DNA of 54,116 nt from an uncultured beta proteobacterium. Its GTDB lineage: Bacteria; Pseudomonadota; Gammaproteobacteria; Burkholderiales; Burkholderiaceae. The stretch's first letter is position 1. Every line of letters starts with the position of its first letter. Below, one piece after another: positions 30,962 through 42,785 of the stretch. The DNA lies in contig CAIJNI010000036.1 of NCBI GenBank assembly GCA_903821995.1, positions 1 to 54,116 of the forward strand, in the 5' to 3' direction. The position numbers were made by a program, and so were the translations under genes. The notes beneath the pieces are model-generated. The model was not told the origin of the DNA. It saw only the letters and a list, made by a program, of their open reading frames with translations, and ran no database searches.

Positions 30962-32046
30962 AAACAATCCACGTTGATTTAGGTAGTCGCACTTATCCTA
31001 TTTATGTTGGTGCAAATCTGTTAACTCAAGGTCCCCTTTATCAACCCCATCTGATCGGGAAAAACTGTTTTATTGTGACAAACTCCACGATTGAAAAACT
31101 TTATGCCGAACAAGTGCATCAGACTTTAGAGTCCTTAGGCCAAAAAGTATTTCGAATTATTCTGCCAGATGGTGAAAACTTTAAAACCTGGCAAACATTA
31201 CAACTCATTTTTGATGGTTTACTAGAATTTGGTGCTGACCGAAAAACCACCATTATTGCTCTAGGTGGGGGTGTTATTGGGGATATGGCTGGTTTTGCTG
31301 CAGCTAGTTTTATGAGAGGTATTCACTTTATCCAAATACCGACAACTCTACTAGCTCAAGTTGACTCGTCCGTCGGTGGAAAGACTGGGATCAATCATCC
31401 TTTGGGTAAAAATATGATTGGCGCCTTTCATCAACCTGTAGCAGTCATCGCTGATTTAAACACTCTAACTACACTTCCCCCAAGAGAACTGGCCGCTGGT
31501 CTTGCTGAAGTCCTTAAACATGGCGCAATTGCAGACCTCGATCTTTTATCATGGATTGAAAAAAATACAGATCTACTGAATGCTTATGACTTAAACGCTC
31601 TAGAACATGTTGTGGTCAGGTCGTGTGAAATTAAATCTGCAGTTGTTGCTGCTGATGAAAAAGAAAGTGGCATTAGAGCTCACTTAAATTTTGGACATAC
31701 CTTCGGACACGCTATTGAATCTGGAATGGGTTATGGAAGTTGGCTTCACGGTGAGGCTGTTGGCTGTGGTATGTATTTAGCGGCTGAGCTATCCCACCAA
31801 TTAGGTTATTTAACTCAAGCGGAAGTGTCTCACCTCACCAATTTAATTAAAGCCCTTCATCTACCGACCCAACCTCCTCTTTGGACCCTAGATCAATATA
31901 TTGATCTGATGTCTCACGATAAAAAATCCCATGCGGGCAAGATTAATTATGTAGTCCTTAAACAACTTGGCCAAGCTGATACCCAGCAGGTTCCTCCCGA
32001 CATGATTGAAAGTACATTACTAGCAACAGGCGCAATAAAAAAATGA
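30958..32046 (+). CDS. aroB: 3-dehydroquinate synthase
   Basis: AroB cyclises DAHP to 3-dehydroquinate using NAD and a divalent metal. The NAD-binding segment [14 protein letters not shown] and [18 protein letters not shown] are present. The metal ligands are a Glu in AEVLKHG and histidines in [11 protein letters not shown] and LHGEAV. The protein has 362 residues. It overlaps both aroK and dgt by four bases, so the three genes are translationally coupled. Confidence 0.98.
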   Translation: MKTIHVDLGSRTYPIYVGANLLTQGPLYQPHLIGKNCFIVTNSTIEKLYAEQVHQTLESLGQKVFRIILPDGENFKTWQTLQLIFDGLLEFGADRKTTIIALGGGVIGDMAGFAAASFMRGIHFIQIPTTLLAQVDSSVGGKTGINHPLGKNMIGAFHQPVAVIADLNTLTTLPPRELAAGLAEVLKHGAIADLDLLSWIEKNTDLLNAYDLNALEHVVVRSCEIKSAVVAADEKESGIRAHLNFGHTFGHAIESGMGYGSWLHGEAVGCGMYLAAELSHQLGYLTQAEVSHLTNLIKALHLPTQPPLWTLDQYIDLMSHDKKSHAGKINYVVLKQLGQADTQQVPPDMIESTLLATGAIKK

Positions 32047-33167
32047 TTGCGCCTTATGCTGCTAGGCCGGAAAATTCCCTTCGACGTATTTTTATAGAGC
32101 CAGCGGAGCCTACTAATTCTGGGAGAAATCCTTTTCAACGGGATAGAGACCGCATTGTTCATTGTTCGGCTTTTAGACGACTTGAATATAAAACTCAGGT
32201 TTTTCTTAACCATGAGGGTGACCATTTTAGAACCCGTTTAACACACAGCTTAGAAGTCGCGCAAATTGGTCGAGCAGTTGCAAGACGTATTCATCTTAAT
32301 GAAGATTTGGTTGAGGCAATCTCACTTGCACATGATTTAGGGCATACCCCATTTGGACACGCAGGACAAGACGCTCTGAACGCTTGCATGAAGGACCATG
32401 GCGGATTTGAACATAACCTGCAAAGTTTATGGGTAGTTGACCATCTTGAAGAGCGTTACCCAACCTTTAGTGGATTGAACTTATGTTTTGAAACCCGAGA
32501 AGGGATTCTTAAGCATATCTCAAACAATAATCGAAAAATTCACGCCGCTTGGCTTGGTGCTTTAGGCGAACGCTTTACTTTAGGTCACTCACCCTCCCTT
32601 GAAGCTCAACTCGCCAATATTGCTGATGAAATTGCTTATAGTAACCACGATATTGATGACGGCATTAGATCAGGTTTAATTCCTATGGGTAGCCTTGAGG
32701 AGGTTCAGTTATGGCGTGATCAGTTAACTAAAGTTAAAATCCTCTATCCTAGCTTAAGTGGTAGTAAATTACGCCATGAAGTTATTCGACATATTATTCA
32801 TATTTTGGTCAATGACTTAGTGACGACGTCTCAAAAATTAATTCTAGAATACGAACCCCAAACGATAGATGACGTTAGATCCTCTAAACCTTTAATTTCT
32901 TTTTCTAGTTCGGTCCAAGTTCAAGTGCAGGAACTCAAGATTTTTCTATTTAAAAACTTATACCGTCACCCTCAAGTACTTGGGGTAACCGAAGAAGCTG
33001 CAAATCAAATTAAATTTCTTTTCGAGCATTACGTTAATTACCCCCAATATTTACCGGCGGATTTTCGTGTTGATGATCTAGAGCAGCCTATGCGCCGAAT
33101 CTCGCACTATATCGCCGGTATGACAGATCGGTTCGCTCGAAAAGAGTTTGCGAGATTTTCAACTTAA
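32043..33167 (+). CDS. dgt: dGTPase-like deoxynucleotide triphosphohydrolase
   Basis: This HD-domain enzyme is expected to release triphosphate from dGTP or other dNTPs and so to adjust dNTP pools. The metal ligands His68 (RLTHSLEV), His97-Asp98 ([13 protein letters not shown]) and a later Asp ([13 protein letters not shown]) are present. At 374 residues it belongs to the shorter Dgt type 2 group. Its 3' end overlaps the convergent cyaY stop by four bases. Confidence 0.93.
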   Translation: MIAPYAARPENSLRRIFIEPAEPTNSGRNPFQRDRDRIVHCSAFRRLEYKTQVFLNHEGDHFRTRLTHSLEVAQIGRAVARRIHLNEDLVEAISLAHDLGHTPFGHAGQDALNACMKDHGGFEHNLQSLWVVDHLEERYPTFSGLNLCFETREGILKHISNNNRKIHAAWLGALGERFTLGHSPSLEAQLANIADEIAYSNHDIDDGIRSGLIPMGSLEEVQLWRDQLTKVKILYPSLSGSKLRHEVIRHIIHILVNDLVTTSQKLILEYEPQTIDDVRSSKPLISFSSSVQVQVQELKIFLFKNLYRHPQVLGVTEEAANQIKFLFEHYVNYPQYLPADFRVDDLEQPMRRISHYIAGMTDRFARKEFARFST

Positions 33168-33535
33168 AGTGATTTGGGGACTTTAAATTGAATGCCGCCT
33201 TGTTTAGAAATATGCTCAGAAACCACCTTTAAAAAGTCCTCATCCGTCTTTGTATCTAGCCATAATGGTGCGTTGATATTTCCCGCCCATCTAAAATGAA
33301 AGCCGCCAGCTTTTGTGGCTAACCAAATCTCATGAAGAGGAGTTTGTAAATTGAGAACAATGACGGAATGATTTGAGAATTTAATGTTTAAAACGCTACT
33401 TCCCTGACGTTCGACATCAACATCAAAGTCATCTTCTTCAAAAATTCTTTCTAATTCGTTTTCGATTAAATCGAAAACTCGATTTGCCTGCTCTTTAAAT
33501 CGAGTATCATCAATTTTTTCAATGGGTGTTTGCAT
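33164..33535 (-). CDS. cyaY: Frataxin-like iron-sulfur assembly protein CyaY
   Basis: CyaY is the bacterial frataxin homologue that binds iron and modulates IscS in iron-sulfur cluster assembly. An acidic N-terminal helix (ENELERIFEEDDFDVDVE) provides the iron-binding face. The strand motif NLQTPLHEIWLATKAGGFHF is the family signature. The length of 123 residues is slightly above average. It diverges from lptM and converges on dgt. Confidence 0.96.
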   Translation of the reverse strand: MQTPIEKIDDTRFKEQANRVFDLIENELERIFEEDDFDVDVERQGSSVLNIKFSNHSVIVLNLQTPLHEIWLATKAGGFHFRWAGNINAPLWLDTKTDEDFLKVVSEHISKQGGIQFKVPKSL

Positions 33536-33573
33536 GCTATATTCTGCTTTATAAAGAAGATATCAATCCAGTA

Positions 33574-33831
33574 ATGATTACTATGAAGAATACACTAATC
33601 GCTTTTTTTAAAATTTCGAAGAAAAACCTTATTCTTCTTAGTGTCTTTCTATGTGCGTGCGGTATCAGAGGGCCTCTTTACCTCCCTGCGCCACCGCCAA
33701 CTCCAGCCAAACCAACCCAATCTGAACCAGAGAATAAACTGTACCCGCCTACTAGTTCTAAAGATTCTTCAGGGTCAGCTTCCGGTTCAACTGTTAGCCC
33801 TAAAAATACCCCTGTGCCCCAAACTAAATAA
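33574..33831 (+). CDS. lptM: Small LptM (YifL)-like lipoprotein
   Basis: A short lipoprotein of 85 residues from ATG 33574. A basic n-region and hydrophobic core lead to the lipobox LCAC, with Cys29 followed by GIRGPLYLP, the signature of LptM. LptM helps LptD to fold and form its native disulfides. The tail is Pro/Ser-rich and disordered. ATG 33583 is an equally possible start; neither has a strong ribosome binding site. It precedes lysA by 12 bases, the common arrangement. Confidence 0.85.
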   Translation: MITMKNTLIAFFKISKKNLILLSVFLCACGIRGPLYLPAPPPTPAKPTQSEPENKLYPPTSSKDSSGSASGSTVSPKNTPVPQTK

Positions 33832-33843
33832 TTAGCCACATTT

Positions 33844-35145
33844 ATGAACCTTATCCCACCATTAACTGGCTTTTCAACAAATCATCATGAATGGTTTGTT
33901 GAAGACATCTCACTAACAGATATCGCTAAAGAATTTAATACGCCAACCTATGTCTATAGCCTTGAGGCTTTAACCACAGCCTTTATGGCCTACGACAAAG
34001 CATGCTTTCGCAAAGACGGTTCAAGGCGTGCAAATATTCATTTTGCAATGAAATCAAATAGTAACTTAGCGATTCTTGATATTTTTAATCGTCTTGGCGC
34101 TGGGTTTGATTTAGTCAGTGCTGGAGAGCTTGCCAGGGTAATGCAGATTGGTGTGAATCCCAAAAAATGTGTTTTCTCAGGAGTTGGTAAGTCTAAATCT
34201 GAAATTGAATATGCCCTGACATTGGGCCTAAAGTGTTTTAACGTGGAATCCATACCTGAGCTATATCGTATTAATCAAATCGCTGGACAATTAGGCTTGA
34301 CTGCCAATATCTCTCTACGAGTTAACCCAGACATTGACGCCAAAACTCACCCTTATATTTCTACTGGTTTAAAAGATAATAAGTTTGGTATTGCCTATGA
34401 AGATGTTATTCCTACGTATATGATCGCCCAGCAAATGCCGCATTGTAAGATCAAAGGAGTTGACTGCCACATAGGGTCGCAAATTACTGATACTCAACCC
34501 TATATTGACGCTTTAAATCGAATCCTTGGCCTCATAACCGAATTACAGGATTTAGGTATTACCTTCGAACACCTCGATATTGGTGGTGGCTTAGGTATCG
34601 TCTATGCGGATGAAAGCCCGCCACATATTACTGAGTTTGCAAATACTCTGTTAGATCATATTGAAGCCAAAGGTTTTGGTCATTTAGAAGTTATTTTTGA
34701 ACCGGGAAGGTCTCTCGTTGGTAACGCTGGGATTTTATTAACCGAAATTGAATACTTAAAGCCGGGTGAAACTAAGAATTTTTGTATTGTTAATGCGGCT
34801 ATGAACGATCTGATGAGGCCCTCTATGTATGAGGCTTATCATGCAATTGTTGCCGTTAAATCCAAAGAGAATTTACCCGTTAGAAACTATGATGTTGTCG
34901 GTCCGGTCTGTGAATCCGGTGATTGGCTAGGCCGAGATAGGGACTTGGCGGTCGAACCTGGGGATTTATTGGCAATCCTGTCTGCCGGTGCTTATGGTGC
35001 CTCGATGTCCTCTAACTACAACTCTAGGGGCAGAGCTGCTGAGGTGATTGTCAATAAAGCACAAGCACATCTAGTCCGCGAGCGAGAGTCTATCGCTGAT
35101 TTATTCTCAAAAGAGCACATCATTAAACCAGCTTCTAACCCTTAA
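33844..35145 (+). CDS. lysA: Diaminopimelate decarboxylase
   Basis: LysA makes lysine from meso-diaminopimelate. It is a PLP enzyme of the alanine-racemase fold. The Schiff-base Lys70 is in HFAMKSNSN. DCHIGSQI, DIGGGLGI, the phosphate-binding EPGRSLVGNAG and the active-site Cys in GPVCESGDWLGRDR are all present. The protein has 433 residues. It is probably cotranscribed with lptM. Confidence 0.97.
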   Translation: MNLIPPLTGFSTNHHEWFVEDISLTDIAKEFNTPTYVYSLEALTTAFMAYDKACFRKDGSRRANIHFAMKSNSNLAILDIFNRLGAGFDLVSAGELARVMQIGVNPKKCVFSGVGKSKSEIEYALTLGLKCFNVESIPELYRINQIAGQLGLTANISLRVNPDIDAKTHPYISTGLKDNKFGIAYEDVIPTYMIAQQMPHCKIKGVDCHIGSQITDTQPYIDALNRILGLITELQDLGITFEHLDIGGGLGIVYADESPPHITEFANTLLDHIEAKGFGHLEVIFEPGRSLVGNAGILLTEIEYLKPGETKNFCIVNAAMNDLMRPSMYEAYHAIVAVKSKENLPVRNYDVVGPVCESGDWLGRDRDLAVEPGDLLAILSAGAYGASMSSNYNSRGRAAEVIVNKAQAHLVRERESIADLFSKEHIIKPASNP

Positions 35146-35173
35146 GCCTTTAAATTGCCTTATCTTGGCTTAA
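35142..35173. terminator. Weak hairpin between convergent lysA and cytochrome c genes
   Basis: TTAAGCC at 35142-35148 and GGCTTAA at 35167-35173 form a seven-base inverted repeat that includes both stop codons of the convergent genes. The 18-base loop is long and no T tract follows, so it is at best a weak bidirectional terminator. Confidence 0.3.
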
Positions 35174-35844
35174 TGAATCCCAGCGATGTAGTCTGCTACG
35201 GCCTTCATTTCTAAATCTGATAACTTTGCAGCGATCGCATTCATTTGCACATTTTTTCGAGCGCCCGCACGCAAAGCAACTAACTGAGCCTCAGTGTAAT
35301 CAGCCCATTGTCCGCCAACTTGAGGGAACTGATCTGGGATTCCAGCACCAGCAGGACCATGACACCCAGCACAAGCTGGCACACCCTTAGCGGCGATTCC
35401 GCCACGATAGATACTTTGGCCTAGTGTAATAGTGTCTTTATTTTTAGCAGTACCAGGCTTGATGACCTGCTTACTTAAATATGCAGAAATATTCGTAATA
35501 TCTTGCTCAGTTAAGGCCATTGACATTCCCATCATGACGCCATTTGCGCGCTCACCCGACTTAAAATGTTTTAACTGGTTGCGAATATACGCGGCGTGCT
35601 GACCCGCTAATTTAGGCCAAGTACCTGATCCACTATTCCCCGCAGCACCATGACAGCTAACGCAAGCAGTAATGCCCCTAGTAGAATCGCCATTGCCATA
35701 TAAGGCTTCTCCAGCTGCCGCATCAGCTTTTATAGCCGCCGGCGCAGGTTCAGCTGCGAGCGTCCAAGCAGAAACAGATATGATGAGGGAAAGAAAACCG
35801 ACTTGAATGATTTTAAAGATACTATTTTGGCTATTTGAGAACAT
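35170..35844 (-). CDS. Diheme cytochrome c4-type protein
   Basis: A periplasmic electron carrier with two class I cytochrome c domains. A signal segment (residues about 10-31) ends near TLAAEPAPAA. The haem sites are CVSCH (61-65) and CAGCH (158-162), with distal methionines in MGMSMALTEQDI and later in VQMNAIAAKL. I start at ATG 35844, which has GGAAA upstream; a longer start at 35880 adds 12 polar residues in front of the signal. This is the cytochrome c4 (CycA-like) that often lies beside engB. Confidence 0.92.
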   Translation of the reverse strand: MFSNSQNSIFKIIQVGFLSLIISVSAWTLAAEPAPAAIKADAAAGEALYGNGDSTRGITACVSCHGAAGNSGSGTWPKLAGQHAAYIRNQLKHFKSGERANGVMMGMSMALTEQDITNISAYLSKQVIKPGTAKNKDTITLGQSIYRGGIAAKGVPACAGCHGPAGAGIPDQFPQVGGQWADYTEAQLVALRAGARKNVQMNAIAAKLSDLEMKAVADYIAGIH

Positions 35845-35914
35845 AATATTTTTCCGATTATTTGAGACTATTCTATCCATGTAATTTTACAATAGCTTCT
35901 TAAAAAAGAAATAT

Positions 35915-37572
<1,658 letters not shown>

Positions 37573-37594
37573 GATTTCGCTAATATTTCTTTAA

Positions 37595-39253
37595 CTATTT
37601 AAGTTTGGCTAAGAACTTCGTTGCTGAAATAACTCCGACCACACGCTCTGACTCAAGTTCTTTTCCTGCTTTATCGTAAAAAATAAATGCCGGGGGACCA
37701 AATAAATGATAGCTATTCAACAGTTCTTTTTGATCCGTCGTAATCTGAGTTACATCTACCTCGATGAGGTCATATGAGGAAAGTTTCTCAACGACCTGTT
37801 GATTACTCAAAACCATACTTTCTAATTCGGCGCAACTAACACACCACGTTGCATAAAAAGTGACCAGCACAGGACGATTGTTCTGTTGGGATTCTAAAAG
37901 GGTATTATTCAACTCTGTCGTAGTTCTTACAATCTTATAGGTTAGCTTTCCGATTTCTTTAGTTGTTTGACTATTGGATATATTCGGGTGAATTAAAAAC
38001 GTGATCGCCGGCCAGACAATCCAAAGCGCAAAGCTAATCATGATGATCCCAAAAAATCGTTGAATACGAATCATCCACGGACCAGCTCGGGGGATAATTC
38101 TGCTAGCCCCTAATGCAAAAATAAGTAGCGGAACTCCCATCCCACACGCCATCACAAATAAAATGACTCCACCCAATTTGACTTCGCCACTTTGAGCAAT
38201 GAATGTGAGAACGCCGGCAAGTGGTGCTGTCACACAAGGACTTGCAACTAAACTTGATAACGCACCTAAGACTAAAGCACCGCCCACACTGCCACCTTGA
38301 GATTTTCCCATCCAATGCTGAACCTGGTTATGCCAAGAGGAAGGTAGGTGTAATTCATAAAAACCTAACAAGCTTCCTGAGAGAAAAACCAAGAGTAGGC
38401 CAAATGAAATAACCACTAATGGTTGCTGCAGCGCAGCTTGAATACTTGCACCAAACCATGCTGTTGCCATTCCCGCAACACTAAAAGCACTCGCCATTCC
38501 TAATACATAAGCAATTGCTAATGTGATGGTTCTTTTGCGAGAGAGTAAATGATGCTTTGTTGTGCCAAATATAATGCTCGACAATATGGGTAGCATCGGT
38601 AATACACAAGGTGTAAAGGCTAACCCTAATCCTAAGATAAAGAATCCTATTAACAAGATTGGTAAGGATGTGTTTTTAAGTAAGCGAGATAATGTATTTA
38701 AATCATCTCGTGATTCCCAAAATGTTTGAAGGTTGATGGGGCTAGATTCTACGTTGACTACTTCTTCCACATCTCTTGAAATTTCTACTTTTTCATATTC
38801 ATTCAGGGTAAGTATGCGCGTCATTGGAGGATAACAAATTCCTTTTTCAGCACAACCCTGAACAGTGATCTCTAATACCAAAGGAGTTTGTATCGGTACG
38901 CTTGTTATTGGAAAGATCCACTCTGAAACGCCTGTATATGTTCGCACTATCTTATTGAAGTTTTGATCAAATTTTTCATGTGCCACCGGAATATCTTTTG
39001 AATCAATTTTGAGATGATCTTTTTGTCCCTTTACCTTTACAGACATAGACTCTTGATACATGTAGTAACCCGCAGCTGCCTCATATTTTATTTTTAAACT
39101 ATCTTGAGTTAACATCCCCGAAATAATGAATGCTTTATCGGGTTCTAAGAAGCTCATTTGTTGTGCTTGAGTATTCAATGAGCACAGCAATAAAGAAATC
39201 GATATGTTGATGGATAAAAACCTCGCTAACGATTTAGTCAGTGTTCTTAACAT
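37595..39253 (-). CDS. dsbD: Thiol:disulfide interchange protein DsbD
   Basis: DsbD carries reducing power from cytoplasmic thioredoxin to periplasmic partners such as DsbC. A signal peptide (1-30) is followed by the alpha domain with Cys134 and Cys140 (GCAEKGICYPP). The membrane beta domain has Cys216 (TPCVLPM) and SPCVTAP. A C-terminal thioredoxin-like gamma domain has ATWCVSC. All six cysteines are present. At 552 residues it is close to the E. coli form. Its 5' end overlaps cutA by seven bases. Confidence 0.97.
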   Translation of the reverse strand: MLRTLTKSLARFLSINISISLLLCSLNTQAQQMSFLEPDKAFIISGMLTQDSLKIKYEAAAGYYMYQESMSVKVKGQKDHLKIDSKDIPVAHEKFDQNFNKIVRTYTGVSEWIFPITSVPIQTPLVLEITVQGCAEKGICYPPMTRILTLNEYEKVEISRDVEEVVNVESSPINLQTFWESRDDLNTLSRLLKNTSLPILLIGFFILGLGLAFTPCVLPMLPILSSIIFGTTKHHLLSRKRTITLAIAYVLGMASAFSVAGMATAWFGASIQAALQQPLVVISFGLLLVFLSGSLLGFYELHLPSSWHNQVQHWMGKSQGGSVGGALVLGALSSLVASPCVTAPLAGVLTFIAQSGEVKLGGVILFVMACGMGVPLLIFALGASRIIPRAGPWMIRIQRFFGIIMISFALWIVWPAITFLIHPNISNSQTTKEIGKLTYKIVRTTTELNNTLLESQQNNRPVLVTFYATWCVSCAELESMVLSNQQVVEKLSSYDLIEVDVTQITTDQKELLNSYHLFGPPAFIFYDKAGKELESERVVGVISATKFLAKLK

Positions 39254-39609
39254 TCTTTGTCGCTCGTCATATTAACAACTTCTCTCATCCACGCTTCATA
39301 TTTTTCTGAAATATTCACCATATCCACAGCAATCATTTCTGGAATTTTATAAGGATGCATTTTTATAATCTGCGTTTGGATTGTTTCCCAATGCAATCTA
39401 AATGTTTTTAAGCTGAGTACGACTTCTGTCGAGCTTTCAATTTGTCCTTGCCATTCATATATAGACTCGACATTTCTAGTCAACTGAGCACAAGCTACTA
39501 GTTTTTTCTCAACCAGTATTTTTGCGATATCTTTAGCAAGCTCAAGATTTGGGCAACTCGTCATTACTATAATTGGTTGATTGTTTATCACTTGAATTAC
39601 TTTTGTCAT
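39247..39609 (-). CDS. cutA: Divalent-cation tolerance protein CutA
   Basis: CutA is a small trimeric protein linked to copper tolerance, though its real role is unclear. The motif IVMTSCPNLELAKDIAKILVEKKLVACAQL and the ending MIAVDMVNISEKYEAWM are typical (residues about 14-43 and 92-108). The protein has 120 residues. It overlaps dsbD by seven bases; the pair follows the ribosomal terminator. Confidence 0.94.
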   Translation of the reverse strand: MTKVIQVINNQPIIVMTSCPNLELAKDIAKILVEKKLVACAQLTRNVESIYEWQGQIESSTEVVLSLKTFRLHWETIQTQIIKMHPYKIPEMIAVDMVNISEKYEAWMREVVNMTSDKEC

Positions 39610-39644
39610 TCAATCATTTTGGCAGAGTTTGAATTTTTCTTCAA

Positions 39645-39676
39645 AAAAAAGCCAGGAAAACTATCCTGGCTTTTTT
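39645..39676. terminator. Strong bidirectional intrinsic terminator after rplQ
   Basis: GCCAGGA (39651-39657) pairs with TCCTGGC (39664-39670) around a six-base loop, flanked by an A tract on the left and TTTTTT on the right. This makes a 13-base stem in total. It ends transcription of the ribosomal-protein cluster on the minus strand, 15 bases beyond rplQ. By symmetry it could also stop plus-strand transcription. Confidence 0.93.
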
Positions 39677-39691
39677 AATGATAAAGGCGTA

Positions 39692-40081
39692 TTAAGCCTC
39701 TACAACTTCAGTTTCTTCAACTTCGGGGCGATCCACTAACTCTACAAGCGCCATTGGCGCATTGTCGCCAACCCTAAATCCAAATTTAAGGATACGAGTA
39801 TAACCACCTGGACGGGCAGCATAACGTGGTCCTAGTTCAGTAAATAACTTAGTTACCATGTCTCTATCACGCAAGCGATTAAACGCAAGACGACGATTCG
39901 CTAAATTATCTTTCTTACCCAATGTAATTAAAGGCTCCACTACACGGCGCAATTCTTTTGCCTTAGGTAGTGTCGTTTTAATTAATTCATGCTGTAGCAA
40001 TGAATTCGACATATTACGCAACATCGCTAAACGATGCGAAGATGTGCGATTGAGTTTACGCAGTCCGTTTCCGTGACGCAT
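39692..40081 (-). CDS. rplQ: 50S ribosomal protein L17
   Basis: L17 is recognised by [20 protein letters not shown] at the start and the [21 protein letters not shown] segment in the middle. The 129-residue length and acidic tail ([10 protein letters not shown]) are typical. It is the last gene of the alpha operon, 15 bases after rpoA and just before the terminator. Confidence 0.98.
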   Translation of the reverse strand: MRHGNGLRKLNRTSSHRLAMLRNMSNSLLQHELIKTTLPKAKELRRVVEPLITLGKKDNLANRRLAFNRLRDRDMVTKLFTELGPRYAARPGGYTRILKFGFRVGDNAPMALVELVDRPEVEETEVVEA

Positions 40082-40096
40082 GATACTTCCTTTCTA

Positions 40097-41077
40097 TTAT
40101 TTCTCTAAACCAACTGGGGGCCAGCTTTCCAACTTCATCCCCAATGACAGTCCACGAGCAGCTAAAACGTCTTTAATCTCATTAAGAGATTTACGACCTA
40201 AATTTGGAGTCTTTAAGAGCTCATTTTCTGAACGCTGGATGAGATCTCCAATGTAATAAATATTTTCCGCTTTCAAGCAATTAGCAGACCTTACTGTTAA
40301 CTCTAAATCATCTACCGGGCGCAATAACATTGGGTCAACCATCGGTGAACGATTAGAAGGTACTTCGCCCATGACTTGGTTGTTTTCAAGTGCTGCAAAT
40401 ACAACCAGTTGGTCTACTAAAATACCAGCAGATTGACGAATCGCTTCTTCCGGTGATAGGACACCGTTAGTTTCAATGGTCATCACTAAACGATCTAAGT
40501 CAGTACGTTGCTCAACACGCGCTGATTCAACTGCGTAACTTACTCTGTTAACTGGGCTAAATGAAGCATCAAGAACGATGCGACCAATTAATTTGGTATT
40601 CTCGTCAGCATATTGACGCATATTACCTGGTACATATCCACGACCTTTTTCAATCTTGATTTGCATGTCAAGCTTTCCACCAGCTGACAAGTTAGCAATA
40701 ACATGCTCAGGATTGATAATCTCAACATCATGTGGCAAATCGATATCAGCAGCAGTAACTATTGCAGGACCTTCTTTACGCAACATTACCGTGACTTCAT
40801 CACGGGATTGGAGTTTAAAAACGATACCTTTTAAATTTAACAATAAGTTAACAACATCTTCCTGCACACCATCAAGTGTGGAGTATTCGTGTACAACTCC
40901 GCCGATACTTACTTCAGTCGGAGCATATCCAACCATTGATGATAAAAGAACACGGCGTAATGCGTTACCTAATGTGTGGCCATATCCACGTTCAAAAGGC
41001 TCCATCACAACCTTGGCTTGATTATGTCCAGTTGCTTCTACAGAAATGATTTTAGGCTTGAGCAGTGTTGTTTGCAT
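40097..41077 (-). CDS. rpoA: RNA polymerase alpha subunit
   Basis: RpoA dimerises to start RNA polymerase assembly. The N-terminal domain contains [18 protein letters not shown]. After a linker, the C-terminal domain contains [15 protein letters not shown], including the Arg that contacts UP-element DNA, and [21 protein letters not shown]. At 326 residues it is normal length. It lies between rpsD and rplQ. Confidence 0.98.
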   Translation of the reverse strand: MQTTLLKPKIISVEATGHNQAKVVMEPFERGYGHTLGNALRRVLLSSMVGYAPTEVSIGGVVHEYSTLDGVQEDVVNLLLNLKGIVFKLQSRDEVTVMLRKEGPAIVTAADIDLPHDVEIINPEHVIANLSAGGKLDMQIKIEKGRGYVPGNMRQYADENTKLIGRIVLDASFSPVNRVSYAVESARVEQRTDLDRLVMTIETNGVLSPEEAIRQSAGILVDQLVVFAALENNQVMGEVPSNRSPMVDPMLLRPVDDLELTVRSANCLKAENIYYIGDLIQRSENELLKTPNLGRKSLNEIKDVLAARGLSLGMKLESWPPVGLEK

Positions 41078-41101
41078 ATATTTTCCTTAGGGATGCCTCA
41101 A

Positions 41102-41725
41102 TTAACGCGAATAAAGTTCGACAATTAAACTTTCATTAATGTCGCCACTAATTTCGTCACGATCAGGTACCTTCTTAAAAGTACCTTCAAGTTTTGTCGT
41201 ATCAACGGCCACCCATGCTGCGGGGCCAATTTGTTGAGCCAAAGTTAAAGACTCTTGGACACGACTTTGTTTTTTAGCTTTCTCACGAATAGCAATAATA
41301 TCACCCGGCTTAACTTGCATTGATGGAATATTATTCACTTCACCATTCACAAGAATTGCCTTATGTGAAACCAGTTGCCTTGCTTCTGAGCGTGTTGAAC
41401 CAAAGCCCATACGATAAACAACGTTATCAAGCCTTGACTCTAATAATGCGAGTAGCATTTCGCCAGTGTTCCCCTTGCGGCGATCGGCTTCAGCAAAATA
41501 CCTTCTAAACTGACGCTCGAGCACACCATAAATACGTTTTACCTTTTGCTTTTCACGCAATTGGTTTCCGTAGTCAGATGTTCTTGCACCAGATGTTCTA
41601 CCATGTTGTCCAGGCTTAGTATCCAATTTGCATTTATCTGCAAGCGGACGACGAGCACTTTTCAAAAATAAGTCGGTACCTTCCCGACGTGATAATTTGG
41701 CTTTAGGGCCTATATACTTTGCCAC
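41102..41725 (-). CDS. rpsD: 30S ribosomal protein S4
   Basis: S4 initiates 30S assembly. The start is a GTG (residues [20 protein letters not shown] follow), with AAGGA seven bases upstream. The S4 domain around [22 protein letters not shown] is intact. The protein has 207 residues. In E. coli S4 represses its own operon; here the region directly upstream holds a large palindrome and a tiny overlapping frame. Confidence 0.98.
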   Translation of the reverse strand: MAKYIGPKAKLSRREGTDLFLKSARRPLADKCKLDTKPGQHGRTSGARTSDYGNQLREKQKVKRIYGVLERQFRRYFAEADRRKGNTGEMLLALLESRLDNVVYRMGFGSTRSEARQLVSHKAILVNGEVNNIPSMQVKPGDIIAIREKAKKQSRVQESLTLAQQIGPAAWVAVDTTKLEGTFKKVPDRDEISGDINESLIVELYSR

Positions 41726-41763
41726 GTGTGTATCCTTTCATTTCCTCCGCATTGCGGTGGTAA

Positions 41764-41783
41764 GTCTAAATAATTATTTAGAC
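41764..41783. promoter_or_regulatory. Perfect 20-bp palindrome in the rpsK-rpsD gap
   Basis: GTCTAAATAATTATTTAGAC reads the same on both strands. It is flanked by direct repeats of CGGTGGT (41755-41761 and 41783-41789, the second sharing one base with the palindrome). In the mRNA it would fold into a hairpin about 40 bases before the rpsD GTG. The 108-base gap is long for this cluster. I infer a cis-regulatory mRNA element, possibly for S4. Confidence 0.6.
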
Positions 41784-41833
41784 GGTGGTCTTAGTTAATA
41801 AAAAAACAGCTATACAACCTACTTCAAAACTTT

Positions 41834-42238
41834 TTAAATACGACGGCGCTTAGGTGGGCGGCAACCATTGTGCGGAACTGGAGTTACATCTTGAATCTCG
41901 GTAATTTTGATACCCAAAGAATTCAAAGCTCTAACCGCAGATTCTCTACCAGGACCAGGGCCCTTTATTTGCACTTCTAAATTTTTTATTCCGCATTCAA
42001 TGGCAGCTTTTCCTGCAACTTCCGCCGCAACCTGAGCTGCAAATGGTGTTGATTTTCTGGAGCCTTTAAATCCTTGACCACCTGAAGTAGCCCAAGATAA
42101 TGCGTTTCCTTGACGATCTGTAATAGTCACAATCGTGTTATTAAAAGAAGCATGTACATGAGCGATACCATCTGCTATGTTCTTTTTGACTTTCTTTCTA
42201 GCACGAGTTGCATTATTAGCTTGTTGAGGTTTTGCCAT
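41834..42238 (-). CDS. rpsK: 30S ribosomal protein S11
   Basis: S11 lies on the 30S platform. [40 protein letters not shown] and the end [13 protein letters not shown] are diagnostic. The protein has 134 residues with the usual basic N-terminus. It follows rpsM by 18 bases. Confidence 0.98.
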   Translation of the reverse strand: MAKPQQANNATRARKKVKKNIADGIAHVHASFNNTIVTITDRQGNALSWATSGGQGFKGSRKSTPFAAQVAAEVAGKAAIECGIKNLEVQIKGPGPGRESAVRALNSLGIKITEIQDVTPVPHNGCRPPKRRRI

Positions 42239-42256
42239 AATTAATTTGCTTTCCTA

Positions 42257-42622
42257 TTATTTCTTAAGTGCAATGCCGGCCTTACGAGGACCTTTACGAG
42301 TGCGAGCATTTGTTTTTGTACGTTGGCCACGAACTGGCAATCCTTTACGGTGCCGAGTGCCACGGTAGCAACCCAAATCCATCAGACGTTTGATGTTCAT
42401 CGTGACTTCACGACGAAGATCTCCCTCTGTAGCAAACAGGCCAACCTGCTCACGAATTTTTTCTAAGTCGTTGTCGTCTAAGTCTTTAACTTTCTTTTGC
42501 TCTGGAACATTTGCAGCTGCACAAATTTTGCGCGCGCGTGTTGTTCCAATGCCAAAGATCGAAGTTAATCCGATTACGGTATGTTTGTGGTTTGGGATAT
42601 TAACCCCTGCTATACGTGCCAT
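42257..42622 (-). CDS. rpsM: 30S ribosomal protein S13
   Basis: S13 contacts the 50S subunit and P-site t[22 protein letters not shown] at the start and [20 protein letters not shown] near the end identify it. The protein has 121 residues. It is the first gene of the alpha-operon block and follows rpmJ by 24 bases. Confidence 0.98.
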   Translation of the reverse strand: MARIAGVNIPNHKHTVIGLTSIFGIGTTRARKICAAANVPEQKKVKDLDDNDLEKIREQVGLFATEGDLRREVTMNIKRLMDLGCYRGTRHRKGLPVRGQRTKTNARTRKGPRKAGIALKK

Positions 42623-42646
42623 ATAAATTCCTCTAATTAAGTCTGC

Positions 42647-42763
42647 TTAACCTTGACGCTGCTTATGACGCGGATCTGATGAACAAATCACACGTAATAC
42701 GCCCTTGCGCTTAATAATTTTGCAATTGCGGCAGATACACTTTACTGATGCTAATACTTTCAT
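42647..42763 (-). CDS. rpmJ: 50S ribosomal protein L36
   Basis: I translated this short frame by hand: [20 protein letters not shown] followed by [18 protein letters not shown], 38 residues. The zinc-binding set Cys-x-x-x-x-Cys, Cys and His (CRNC...CSSDPRH) marks the zinc-dependent (C+) form. It fills the gap between infA and rpsM, its standard place. Confidence 0.97.
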   Translation of the reverse strand: MKVLASVKCICRNCKIIKRKGVLRVICSSDPRHKQRQG

Positions 42764-42785
42764 GACTCACCTTTTCCTATTTGTA

